This document shows positions 45,619-56,030 of a stretch of DNA of 64,000 nt, piece after piece (within the stretch, counting starts at the first letter, position 1; each line of letters opens with the position of its first letter). A program made the position numbers and the translations under genes. The stretch lies in assembly GCF_004379255.2 (NCBI RefSeq), contig NC_056034.1, forward strand, positions 38,546,887 to 38,610,886, in the 5' to 3' direction. Source of the DNA: Salvia splendens (Eukaryota; Streptophyta; Magnoliopsida; Lamiales; Lamiaceae). The notes beneath the pieces are model-generated. The model worked only from the letters and a program-made list of their open reading frames with translations. It ran no database searches and was not told where the DNA came from.

Positions 45619-48099
45619 TATTCTCGGTCTCCATCTTCACTCGTCTCGTCTCGATTATAGTGGTTAAAGAGGATTCTCCATGCACCAACAGCCAACAACT
45701 CTACCCTCTTGGAGCCATGTTGTTCGATTCCCATATTATTGCTTCAACTGTTTTTTCCATGTAAAATAGACAACATTTTTTTCCAGTTTTACAAAAGAAA
45801 TGATATAGATGATTTTATTGATGAAAATTTTAGATCTCAAGGACTTAATTAATCTCTACGACTAAACTAAAGACAGCCCCCCCCCCTCCTAAAATTACCT
45901 TAAGCATTCAACTCTTGGTCCAAAAAATATCAAATCGAATTATATGAACTTTGAAAATCTAAACAGAATTGCCAAAAATCAGGAAAACTTAAAAAGCCCG
46001 AAAAATCAATATTGAATAAATTTAAGTTAAAATATGGTAATATCTCTGTCCCTTTAACACTATTTATCCCAAAAAATTTGTCACATTTCGCTTTTACTAC
46101 TCACTATATTTGGTAGTGGACCTCACATTCTAGTAAATCATTCTCGCTCACATTTTATTATAAAATTAATACTCCATATAAAAGTAGGATTCACATTCCA
46201 TTAACTTTTTCAAAACACTTCTATTACATTTCTTAAAATCCGTGTCGGATCAAATGGTGATAAATTATTAGGGACGGAGGAAAGGATTTTGAAACTGGAA
46301 ATTGCCAAAGCAATTTGGATACTTTGAAGTTGCAGTTCTTTTGTTTTGGAGTTACAAAAGGGGCCTTATAATTTCCGGAGGCATAAAAATTCTTTCTGAT
46401 GTTGCGGTTATTTTGTTTTGTATTGACAATGTTATACATTATACCGTATCAAAAATATCATTATGAAAGAATTCCATACTATTACCATTTCGAAAATTTT
46501 AGCATACCAAACTTTCAGTATGAGTAGTATCACTACGGTTACCGTATCAATATTTTAGTATATCATGCCGAACTTCGGAAGCCGTTATACCGTTTCGCAC
46601 AACTTTATACCGAAAAATATATAAATAAATTTATAAATGATTTATAAATTATTAACGGATATATTTATGGTTTTAATCCAAAATATTAAATTTTATTACT
46701 ATTATTTTAATTGGTATATACACTATATATCGTTAATTCGAAACGTATTGATTTCGATATATATTTCAGACTTTCGGTATACCGGTAATATGGGTATATA
46801 CCGTATTTTAGATGTACCACGGTATAGGAAATTCATACCGTTACGGTATCGAAAACTTACCGTACGATATCGTACTCTACTGAAAATTACAGTATGCTAA
46901 AAATTCAATAATTTTTGGTAGGATACGAGTGATATGCATTTTTTTCGATATTTTTACCCACCCCTACGTAGGAGTAGGAAGTAGGAACGCGCGGGGGTAG
47001 GGGGAAAAAATAGTCCTAATTCCAGAAAACATGGTGGGCTGCAAATCCTCTTCAAGCATAAGGAAATACTAGTATAGACCATTCTTTTATATAGAATTCT
47101 TCGAGACCGAATAAAAAAAGTTTTCTTTCCTGTCTATAAAAATATTGTAGTAGCTTAACTTGTATGGAAAAATAGGGCTGTCTTCCACATTAGGTTTAGG
47201 GGGAATATGTTTTTCTTTAGCCTTTCTTTAGTTTTAGAAATTTAGTTGGACATTTTAATTGTCTTTAGGGGTGGGAAGCATCTTTGTCAAGGAGGGAGGT
47301 TTTAAAGTAGGAATCTGCCAACACAAAACAATGTCACATGATCATTGAAAAATATTGTCCTAATATTTGCTAATTGGATATAGTTATTTTTGGTTGTTAG
47401 GCTCTTATAACTAATGCAAGGATCGGTCTCACAAGATTTACAAACAACTTTTGTCAGTCACACGACTATCAGACTGATTGCAACAAATATAAATAAAAAA
47501 TACAGGTGAAAGTTACATATCTACACTACAACACACAAAATCTGCAAAAACAAAAGCAGTTTAGAGCAAAAGATGTAAGAATAGTAAGGCCCAATCTAGC
47601 ACATACACTAATCTTTCACGGTGCACACTTTTATCTAAGATCTCAAGAAAAGGCTACTGACAAAGTCACTCACCCAAGTCCAACACAAGACCTCTAAGTG
47701 AAACGAATTAGTGGAATGTGAAACCTACTTATAGATTACAGTTAAAAATCTTTATTGACAGACAGACCAAAAATAACAAAACGAGAATCCTATTACCAGA
47801 TTAAGAAAGCAATATTATACTTAATTACAGATCAATATAAAGTGGATCTACCGTCCTGCCTTTTCAAGGGGACATGGACACCGATCAGTGTCTTTCAGAG
47901 AGCAACAGTTAAGGTTTAGGTGCACATCCGCCGCCTCTCTGGAATATCGTTACTTAATTTGTTTTTTCTATATAGGCTAATAATATTATATTCATCTATA
48001 ATCAATAGTTCTATTTTTCATTATTGGATCGTCCATAAATATTAGCCACCTTCAATTTTGAAATTTCTTTTTCTAATATAGTGAATCATGCACATTTTT
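45619..48099. other. Intergenic region with diverged repeats
   Basis: The first part is the VAMP724-like 3' UTR. A degraded MITE with GTCCCTTTAACACTATTT and GGGACGGAGGAAAGG ends spans about 46048-46285. A stretch at 46435-46965 is rich in ACCGTAT and GGTATACCG motifs on both strands and ends CACCCCTACG; it is listed separately. The remainder, 46970-48090, is AT-rich with no supported gene. Confidence 0.55.
46435..46965. repeat. ACCGTAT/GGTATACC-rich element, possibly a hAT remnant
   Basis: Short motifs TACCGTA, GGTATACCGG and CGGTAT recur in both orientations over about 530 bp, and the right edge reads ACCCACCCCTA. A TAGGGGTG-type end occurs in hAT transposons. I could not find the matching left end or an 8-bp target duplication. 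Confidence 0.4.
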
Positions 48100-48432
48100 C
48101 ACTCTTGGCCTAGCGGTAAAGGGCGCTGGATACCGTGTCCATCCTGGAGGTCACGAGTTCGACCCCTGGGAGGCGCATCTCGGGGATTAATTTCCCTTGG
48201 GAGTGATGGGTTCACTGGCCTGGATCCAAGAGCTGGGGGAGGTAGCATGTACCCATGTTTGGGGGAGGCGGCCTGGACCCGTGCTTGGGGAGGTAGGTGG
48301 ACTCGTTTGTTCCCACCCAGACAACGAAGCACAGCTCGGTGGTAAGACGCTTCACCTCCGACCGTTAGGCCAGGGGTCCGAGTCACTTCGGGCGTAGATA
48401 GGGAACCATCGTTGATCCTCCTTTAAAAAAAA
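48100..48432 (+). mobile_element. tRNA-derived SINE, apparently dimeric
   Basis: An 8-bp target duplication ACATTTTT flanks it (48092-48099 and 48433-48440), and the 3' end is a TTTAAAAAAAAA tail. The 5' unit has an RNA polymerase III box A (TGGCCTAGCGGTAAAGG, 48106-48122) and box B (GAGTTCGACCCC, 48155-48166). A second pair lies near the 3' end: box A-like AGCTCGGTGGTAAGACGC at about 48334 and box B-like GGGGTCCGAGTCAC at about 48373. Between them is a short duplicated GGGGGAGG...CCATG-type block. SINEs are copied by LINE reverse transcriptase. Confidence 0.75.
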
Positions 48433-48440
48433 ACATTTTT

Positions 48441-49844
48441 AATTATTTTTTTACTTGATCCATGGTACGTACATTACTATTCTATATATTAAAATCATTA
48501 GAATTTCGGAGAACAATATACATAAACCAAGTTTGGAATTTGTGATTCCTATAAGTAGAACAGGAAATAAAAGTAGAGTACACAAGCAAACTAGGAATCA
48601 TCTCCTACATTCCATCGACGGCACCTATTAATGTGCATGTGGTAGCATTATTGATATTTCTGAACAACTTATTTATACATCTTCAGCATTTCAAATCTAT
48701 ACATATGGCATAGAAATTTTCCATTACTCTCAGTTAAAGTCAATCGTTTTTTCAACAGTTTTTATGCCTTTTCATATAGCAACGGTTAAATAGTTTTTTC
48801 AACAGTTTTTATGCAATATTTCTTACTCCCTTTACATATTGTTTCTCCCTGATTCTTACTTTACCAATTTTCTCATTAAAACAAGTACCGTCCATAATTG
48901 AGACTATTTTTTATGGACGGAGGGAGTATTTTCTTGTTCTCTCTCCACTTAACTCTTTAAATATCAATTTCTTAAATCTCAGGTCTAAAAGATGTGACTT
49001 GCTTATGATGGGACGAAGGACTGGAGTACTTTATATTACTGCTAGTATTATTTTTAAAAATCACCCCATTCTCAACAAATTCGGTTTTTTTAAATCTTAT
49101 TATTGGTTCTCTATCATTAATACTACAAAGAAAAGAATTCGTAAATGATACTGTACTAATAGTAACTAATACTACTACAAAGAAAAGAATAAGAAAATTA
49201 ATCTAGATGTACTCAATATTCTAGAAAATTACTTAGTTGGTGGAAAAATCGATAAAAAGATATAAACAAAATCAAACCAATCACGATTCATTCTTTATAT
49301 CAACAATAATATATACTCTCTCCATTTCACCATAATAGAGACTTTTCTCTGCACTCATTTTGAAAAAATAATACTCCAATAAATAGTTAAAGTAGAGAAA
49401 AAGTAAATTAAGAGAGAGAATAATGTTCAGAAGACCCTCCTCAACATTATTCTGTCTCTTACTTTACTTTTTCTCCACTTTAACTTTTTATTATATTATT
49501 TTTTCAAAACGGGTGTAGAAAATGATGAAACACCTCTATTAACATGGAATAGATGGAGTATTATTTAGGTAACAAGTACTATGGCATATATAAAAAACAC
49601 CACTCTCTTTATTTATCTTGAAAATTCCAAACTAGACAATCTTGTAAGTTCACTACGTCAAATTCCTACAATATAATCTCCATACCCCTTATTCCATTTT
49701 TCTTACAATACAAACCCAAATCAAGAAGATATAATACAATAAAGAGACGATCATCCCTAGTTAAAACACACAAAGTAAAACAAACAAACACACACACACA
49801 AAAACAAACCCTAGAAATTAAACTTAGTTGATCATCTCATATCA
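48441..49844. other. Intergenic region downstream of the first FPF1-like gene
   Basis: AT-rich. A Stowaway-type end (GGACGGAGGGAG plus TA) lies at 48915-48928 with no convincing partner. A hairpin MITE lies at 49316-49558. A CACACACACA microsatellite near 49790 is in the probable FPF1-like 3' UTR. Confidence 0.55.
49316..49558. mobile_element. Stowaway-like MITE forming a near full-length hairpin
   Basis: Flanked by TA. The left CTCTCTCCATTTCACCATAA and right TTAACATGGAATAGATGGAG are inverted repeats. Pairing continues inward (AAAGTAGAGAAAAAGTAA with TTACTTTACTTTTTCTCCACTTT) to a short loop at AATGTTCAGAAGACCCTCCT. Confidence 0.75.
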
Positions 49845-50153
49845 CTAAAGATCTCTTACTTCAAACTCATTTCGATTTTTGACAACGATGTCATACATGT
49901 GCATGGATTTGAACTTGTTGAAATCTTTGGGGAGAGAGATGAGATGGACCGTTGATCTCTTGTGATACTGCAGCAGATCAGGATCATCATAGTACCTCTC
50001 CCATCCAAGCTGCAACAATTTCCTCTCCAACACAGCATATGATGCCATCACCTCATTTGAGGCCACATGTATTAGCATCTTCTTGCTGTGGCACTCTCCA
50101 GCGTTCTCCACCAGTCGAACCACACCGTTCTTGAACACCCAAACGCCAGACAT
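49845..50153 (-). CDS. FPF1: Flowering-promoting factor 1-like protein (copy A)
   Basis: Single exon, 102 aa, starting [17 protein letters not shown], the invariant start of the plant FPF1 family. It contains the family blocks [13 protein letters not shown], [39 protein letters not shown] and [23 protein letters not shown], and its length is typical (about 100-115 aa). FPF1 and its relatives are small intracellular proteins that promote flowering and gibberellin-related growth when expressed; no enzymatic activity is established. A TATA-like CCCCTATATATAT lies on the minus strand at 50229-50217, about 65 bp upstream of the ATG. A second copy with the same orientation starts about 2.8 kb to the right. 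Confidence 0.93.
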   Translation of the reverse strand: MSGVWVFKNGVVRLVENAGECHSKKMLIHVASNEVMASYAVLERKLLQLGWERYYDDPDLLQYHKRSTVHLISLPKDFNKFKSMHMYDIVVKNRNEFEVRDL

Positions 50154-50995
50154 TATTCATGCACTATACTGTATGATACTCAATTGAAGAAGATGGTGAA
50201 TGTGTTGAATGTGGGGATATATATAGGGGTTTTAGGTTTAGATATGTATGTATTGTGGAATTTTTTTTTCTTTTGGGAAAAGATGTGTGTAAATAGGTGG
50301 AGAAACTTTGTGTATTTAAGCTAGGGAATAAGCTATATATGGAATTGAATTGTTGCTTTTTTTTCTTTTGTACCTATGGGCTAGAACTAGGTTCTTTCTT
50401 TTATTGAATAACTAAAAGTTGCAAGCATGATATTTTCTTGAGGTTTGGGCATTGTATTGTATTGCCATAGTGAGTAAATAAATCCTACACAAATTCTAAT
50501 ATATTTGATCTTTGTCTTATTGGGTTCTCAAGAACCTTCGCACATCATATTCTTCCAAAAAATTGTTCACATATAATACATGTATAGGAGAAGGATCTAT
50601 GTACGAAAAATTATTAATGAGAACATCAACTTATGGATTAATATATTACTATATCCTTACTAACAAGATTGAATTTTGAGCAAAGTACATGAGAGCCCAT
50701 CTTATTCTAATGCATCTCTCTCTCTCTCTCTCACACACACACACTTTAATTAGGGATTCTTGTTTGTGGGTACTCACTCTGTCTTTATAGAAAGATAAAT
50801 TGGATGATGGGGGTAGAGATCGAATCTGAGTATCAGAACTAGTGGCTGAATGATCAATGCTTCCAGCCATGCATGAAAAGACAATAAATATTGCAGTAGC
50901 TAGGAAATAAATAATTGAAATAAGTTTCATGCAAATGGAAAAATGTATGCACGGCATGAGTGTGAGAAAAGCTGTTAGCAGTCAAAATCAAGCTC
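50154..50995. other. Promoter side of FPF1-like copy A and intergenic DNA
   Basis: Contains the TATA box at 50217-50229 and a CT/CA microsatellite at 50715-50745. No other gene is supported. Confidence 0.5.
50217..50229 (-). promoter_or_regulatory. TATA box of FPF1-like copy A
   Basis: CCCCTATATATAT on the minus strand, about 65 bp before the ATG. The other copy has CCCCTATATAA at an equivalent position, so the core promoter has been kept since the duplication. Confidence 0.6.
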
Positions 50996-51004
50996 AAGAG
51001 GGGT

Positions 51005-51253
51005 GGGCAGCGCAGTTGGTTATGGAGGGGCAGATTTGCAAGAATGGCCAAGGATCGATTCCCACTACTGCTGTGTAGTTGTAACATCTCTCAGACACAA
51101 GTGTCAGGTCTTGGGAGGTGGACTTCAGGAAGGACAGTGGTTTACGACCCTCCACCTTAGCGGGCAACTGCATACCCTGACTGAACACCCCTGACAATAC
51201 TGTCGGGCCGAAATGTGGGGGGCCCTAGGGGTTGGGTTTCAACCTTTTGCAAG
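51005..51253 (+). mobile_element. tRNA-derived SINE between the FPF1-like genes
   Basis: Box A-like GGGCAGCGCAGTTGGTTATGG (51005-51025) and box B-like AGGATCGATTCCC (51051-51063) are correctly spaced. A 9-bp duplication AAGAGGGGT flanks the element (50996-51004 and 51254-51262). The tail is short and T-rich (CCTTTTGC). It is not a tRNA gene, because no cloverleaf or acceptor stem is formed. Confidence 0.65.
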
Positions 51254-51262
51254 AAGAGGGGT

Positions 51263-52668
51263 AAATACAGAACTCTCTCGTCCCATACTTCTTGGATAGG
51301 ATAAGACAGAAATATCACAAAACAATAGGTACATATATCTAAAAAATAGTACAACATATATTTATTATTAAGTCAAGTACTCCACTTTTTATCTCTACAA
51401 ATGATTACTAGAAGGAGAGTGAAATGTCATAGAAGCCCATTCAGGAAAGGAGTGGGCTTTGGAAAAGGGTTTACTGTCCAAGTAACTCTATATTAGAGGT
51501 ATTATTTGATAAGCCTTTTATCTTCATATAAAATTTCACAATGGCTTAATCTATAGGAGTACTATACATTGTTTGAATTAATAGGACATTTTCGCACTAG
51601 AATTTGGAATATAATTTTGGGCAGAATCTGGGAATCTAGTTGAAATTATGGAGATATGTTTTATGCAGCCTTTGAAGAACTTTTTTATGGTTGAATTCAT
51701 AGGACTTTTCTACGGCTGGTTATAGATATGGAAGAAGCTTAATTTGGACCCTCAACTTTACCGTGTTTCAAATTTGTACATATATAGCTATGGAAGAAAT
51801 CTTAACAAGACTAATTTTTTTCATTTGAATCTTCTATCCATGATGGATATGGATTTGCATTATGAATTGGAATTATCAAGAATCAACAGAATCTTCTTGA
51901 AACCAAAAACATAAGCAGAAATTTTGGTTTATGCTTATTGGTTGTTCTCTCTATCTCTCTCTCCAATAATTCTTATGCAACAAGTGTAGCTTGAACAACA
52001 AAAGATAGATGTTGAGATTTTAGAGGCTAAGATTGCTCGTACCCAAAATGTACGCTTAATTAGTTGGAATATTTTTTTCTAATTAAGGACAAGTTTCCAT
52101 TTATGGCATTTATCCCTAGCTAGCTAGCTCCAACGAGAAATACTTATTGGAATAAAAATAATTAATTCAAGATTGCTTTGTAACTCAACCTGCAATCAGT
52201 TTCTCCCATTTTATATGTTTTCCTAGAAGAGAATAAGTCGAGACCTCTTTTTTACACACACAAAAAATCTCACTTGTGTCTTCGAAAAGACTTGGAGCAT
52301 TGACCACCTTCTTGATTGTACTTGGATTCAAGTATTCTAACCTGATAATCCAACCTCCAAGTTAATGGGGTGTGCATTAAATGAAAAACATAAAGTAGTT
52401 CTCATACTAAATTAAATTATTGTTGGAATAAATGTGACATCAAATGGTCAGAGCCAATTGAATACCTTACATAAATCATCTCACACAACCAATTCATTAC
52501 AAACTTAAACAACGTAATTAGTAGACAACCATTTTGTACAAAACAAACAATAACTCTAATTCTCTAATTAAACTACGAACACAACAAACTCAACAACTTA
52601 ATTATTAACACACACACACACACACAAATCATAATATATAGTAATTAATTAAGAAGGATGACATGACA
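51263..52668. other. Intergenic region between the two FPF1-like genes
   Basis: AT-rich, no supported gene. A (CA)n microsatellite lies at about 52610-52625, in the probable 3' UTR of copy B. Confidence 0.55.
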
Positions 52669-52980
52669 TCACATGTCTCTGACTTCGAACTCGTTTCGAT
52701 TCTTGACAACGATGTCGTACATGTGAATGGATTTGAACTTGTTGAAGTCTCGGGGGAGAGAGATGAGGTGCACCGTAGATCTCTTGTGGAACTGCAGCAG
52801 CTCCGGATCATCGTAGTACCTCTCCCACCCTAGTGAAAACAAGATTCTCTCAAGAACCGAGTACGATGTGATGGCTTCACCCGATGCCACGTGGACCATC
52901 ACTTTCCGGCGAGGACTGTCGCTGCCACCGTTCTCCACCAGCCGGACCACCCCATTCTTGAACACCCAAACGCCGGACAT
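52669..52980 (-). CDS. FPF1: Flowering-promoting factor 1-like protein (copy B)
   Basis: Single exon, 103 aa. The frame is open further upstream, but the start is placed at the ATG of [10 protein letters not shown] (52980-52978), because that is the invariant family start and a TATA-like CCCCTATATAA lies at 53061-53051. The conserved blocks are [39 protein letters not shown] and [23 protein letters not shown]. It differs from copy A mainly around residues 18-40, where a short GGSDSPRRK insert-like stretch occurs. Same strand as copy A, so a tandem duplication is likely. Confidence 0.93.
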   Translation of the reverse strand: MSGVWVFKNGVVRLVENGGSDSPRRKVMVHVASGEAITSYSVLERILFSLGWERYYDDPELLQFHKRSTVHLISLPRDFNKFKSIHMYDIVVKNRNEFEVRDM

Positions 52981-54166
52981 TATTGGAATAAATATGTAAG
53001 TGAAAGTGAGGATTTTGTTTCGATGTGGGAAATGGTTAATTTGCATGAGTTTATATAGGGGCAGCTGTATTAGAATTTAGATTCTTCGTGATGTAATACT
53101 ACAAGGCATATATGTCTATTTCAATTTTTTAGTATTTTATTTTTGTATCTACTATATCGTGCTATAATATTGGCGAGTCTATTTTTTTTTACTTTTCTAT
53201 TCTATGTGTACACATTTGATTCAGTGAATAAGGGAGGAGTAAAAATAACAGCTGTCATTAGACAACTATAGTATACGTGAATAGTTGAAAGACTTGATTA
53301 ATTAGTTTGAGACACGTGGAGTATTAATTAGATTTGAGAGAATAAGATTAAGCTTTAGCAAAGAAAAGCATAATATCTTAAATCAAATTAATGTTTCATG
53401 CATGTATCTTGTTCACGTGGGTGAGTATAGGGATTTTTTAAATTTATTTAATATAGTACTACCACTATTTAATTTTTTAGAACAATTATGGGACGGTGTC
53501 AAGTCGATATAGATACCTTGTGGAACCCATATATGCTAAAAATTTATCATCTAAATTGAGAAAAATATTAGTATATGTGAGAATTAGAATTGTTACCTTT
53601 AGGGCGACTAGCACCTTTTTTCTAATATAAAAAAGAATTGTCATATTCAAAAGTTGCAAGTGTAGCATAAGACAAAGGACAAATCGATCGGTAGACCGCT
53701 AGAATTTTTAGAGTGTCATATTTGCAAATTTTAGATAAAATATTCCAGATATATTTCTTTACCGGAATTTCAAGTTTTCTTCTTTTTTTCATGTTTTAAA
53801 TGCTACCCAAATTACTCACTTACTCCGTCCATAAAAAAATAATCTTATTTTTAATAAAAGATATAAAATTTAATACGAAATTGATAAAATATAAAAGAGG
53901 ATAAGATAAAGTGGGTAAAATTGAAAAGATAAAGAGAAAATGTTGATAAAGTAAGCGGAAAAATAAAAGTCATGAGTAATAAATTAAGAATAACTTTTCA
54001 TTTTTAGGATATAGCATAGCAATTTTCAATTATACAGAAGGGAAATTTAGCACATGCTATAAAAGTATCGGTTTCATTCACACATAATATCAATACACGC
54101 CATAGCAATTTTTTTATGTCAGTATAGCTATATAGAAAGATATATCAGTATGCATGTATAGTACTA
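52981..54166. other. Promoter of FPF1-like copy B and intergenic DNA
   Basis: TATA box at 53051-53061 on the minus strand. A half MITE (TTACTCCGTCCATAAAAAAATAATC) begins near 53821. No other gene seen. Confidence 0.5.
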
Positions 54167-54169
54167 TAA

Positions 54170-56027
54170 GGCCATCTGCAACGCTGTCTCTTATCCGTCC
54201 CTTAACCGTCTCTTAAATTACTATTTTTGGACTCCACTATACTTTTTTACTCCATCTCTTAATTAAGGGACGGAACCTGCAACCCTCATTCTCTTATCCG
54301 TCCCTTAACCGTCTCTTAAATTACTATTCATTCAATTTCATTTTTTATTTTTATTTCCAACAAATTCAATTAATAAAAACACACTTCATTAAATAAAATA
54401 AAATTACAACATAAAATAAAAATACAACTTAAAATTCAAAAAAATAAAAATTACATAATTTAAAAAATAATTTTATAGAAAATAGAAAAAACTACTCCGC
54501 CGGCGAATCATCCCCCGAAGGCGGTGGAGGTGCACTGAAGCCACCGGGAGGCGGAATACCAAGTTGTCTTGCCATAAACTCAATTCCGGCAAGATAGGCT
54601 TGGTATTGGGGAGGCGTCATGCTGGAAGTGTCCGCCATTGTGGCGGTCATGTACATGGACATTAGGGAGTTTGAGGGTGCCCCCAAGCCCGAGCCAGCCT
54701 GGCTTGATTCGGCTCGGCCCCTCATCCCTCTAGCCGCCTTCGCCGCATTTCTCCCTTGCAGCCGACGGCGCCCACGGGAGGAACCCCGGCATCATCTGCC
54801 GTGCCCTCAACCTCCTGCGAGACAAACTCTTGTGCGGCGCTGCCCGAACCACCCTCACTAGACGAGTATAGGCCACCCGCCGTGTGCTTCGTGCGCTTCG
54901 AGGTCGAGCCCGAGTTGGACCGGACACCGCCGGTCCACCTTTCCTCGTTTTTGACGACCTCCCAAACATCGACATGTTTGAATTGTTTGCCGGTGTCGTC
55001 GAAGTAGACTCGCAAAGCCGACCTCAAAATGTCGGCTCCCGTGGCTGCGCTTTGGTAATGGGCCGCTTCACTCTTGTAGATGGCGCATAATTTTTTGACC
55101 TCTCTGTCGACTCGGTCAAAGTGAGCGCGGATCATCTTAAATGTGCGGCGGCGGGACACCTTCGGCTTAATCTCGTGGTAGGCCTCGTTGACCTTTTTCC
55201 AGAAGCACTTCCGGGATTGTTGATTCCCAACAATGGGATCCTACGAGACGCTGATCCAGGCGTTGTACACAGCCAGCGTTTCCTTGGGGATGTACGGATG
55301 CCGGCCTAGATCCTCCTCCTCGTCCGCCTCCGCCTCCGCCCTGGAGCTTCCACCGCCTCGGCCTCCTTCCGGAGTGGGTTCAGCCGAATAATCCTCCCGA
55401 ATCTGGGATAATCCCTGCGAATACCTCGGGGCGGAGGGACGGGCGTATGCATCCACATCAAAATGGGGTGGTTGGTACCCCGGCGTCGACGAACCGGAAC
55501 CACCCAGGACATTGTACATGCCCCCCGTCGCCGAACGCGTTGATGTTAAACCCACCGGAGCCGCCACCACCAGAGTTTCCGTCGCCGGACATTTTGTGAT
55601 AAGAGGTTAGATGAAAATTGGAGAGGAAATGGAGATGATTTGGGAAGAATAGATGTGTATTTGTGTGTGAAATGAGGATGAATTAGGAGTATTTATAGAG
55701 TAAAAAAATAAAATAAAAAAAAAGAAAAAACGGTAATAATAACGGTAATATTACCGTTTTTTATTTTTTATTTTTATTATTATTTTTTTTTAATTTTAAT
55801 TTTTAAAAAATGATTTATTGCATCAGAGTGACGATGCCCATTCGCGGGCCGGTGAGTGGGCGTCACGCATGGCGCTGGCGCGTGGCGAGACGGCTCGCCA
55901 TCCGTCTCGGCGGGACGGGACGCTCGGCGGGCTGCGGACGAGACGGGACGCTGCAACGCGTCTCGCCGCGATCTCGTCCCGGCGTGACGGGTTACGAGCC
56001 ACCACGCGTCACTCGTTGCGGGTGGCC
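54170..56027 (-). mobile_element. PIF/Harbinger element carrying only the Myb-like ORF (second copy)
   Basis: Left end GGCCATCTGCAACGCTGTC after TAA (54167-54169). The right end, in reverse complement GGCCACCCGCAACGAGTGAC, is followed by TGA (56028-56030), so the target duplication has one change. The subterminal GTCCCTTAACCGTCTC motifs are shared with the element in VAMP724. 1,858 bp, no transposase. Confidence 0.8.
54492..55592 (-). pseudogene. Myb/SANT-like Harbinger accessory protein, broken
   Basis: The frame starts at the ATG at 55592 (MSGDGNSGGGGSGGF) and shifts near 55540. It then runs through an acidic region to ETLAVYNAWISVS, where TAG at 55241-55243 interrupts a Myb-like helix. 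The NAM-associated-like part (SRKCFWKKVNEAYHEIKP, FKHVDVWEVVKNEERW) follows, and then a further frameshift near 54760 before the Met/Gly/Pro-rich tail, which ends at 54492. This is the family often labelled 'glutathione S-transferase T3-like' in plant annotation, in fact the DNA-binding partner of Harbinger transposases. Confidence 0.75.
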
Positions 56028-56030
56028 TGA

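Noticed and set aside
48100..48180. Functional tRNA gene
   Set aside because: Boxes A and B are present, but no paired acceptor stem or discriminator can be drawn, and a target duplication and A tail mark a SINE.
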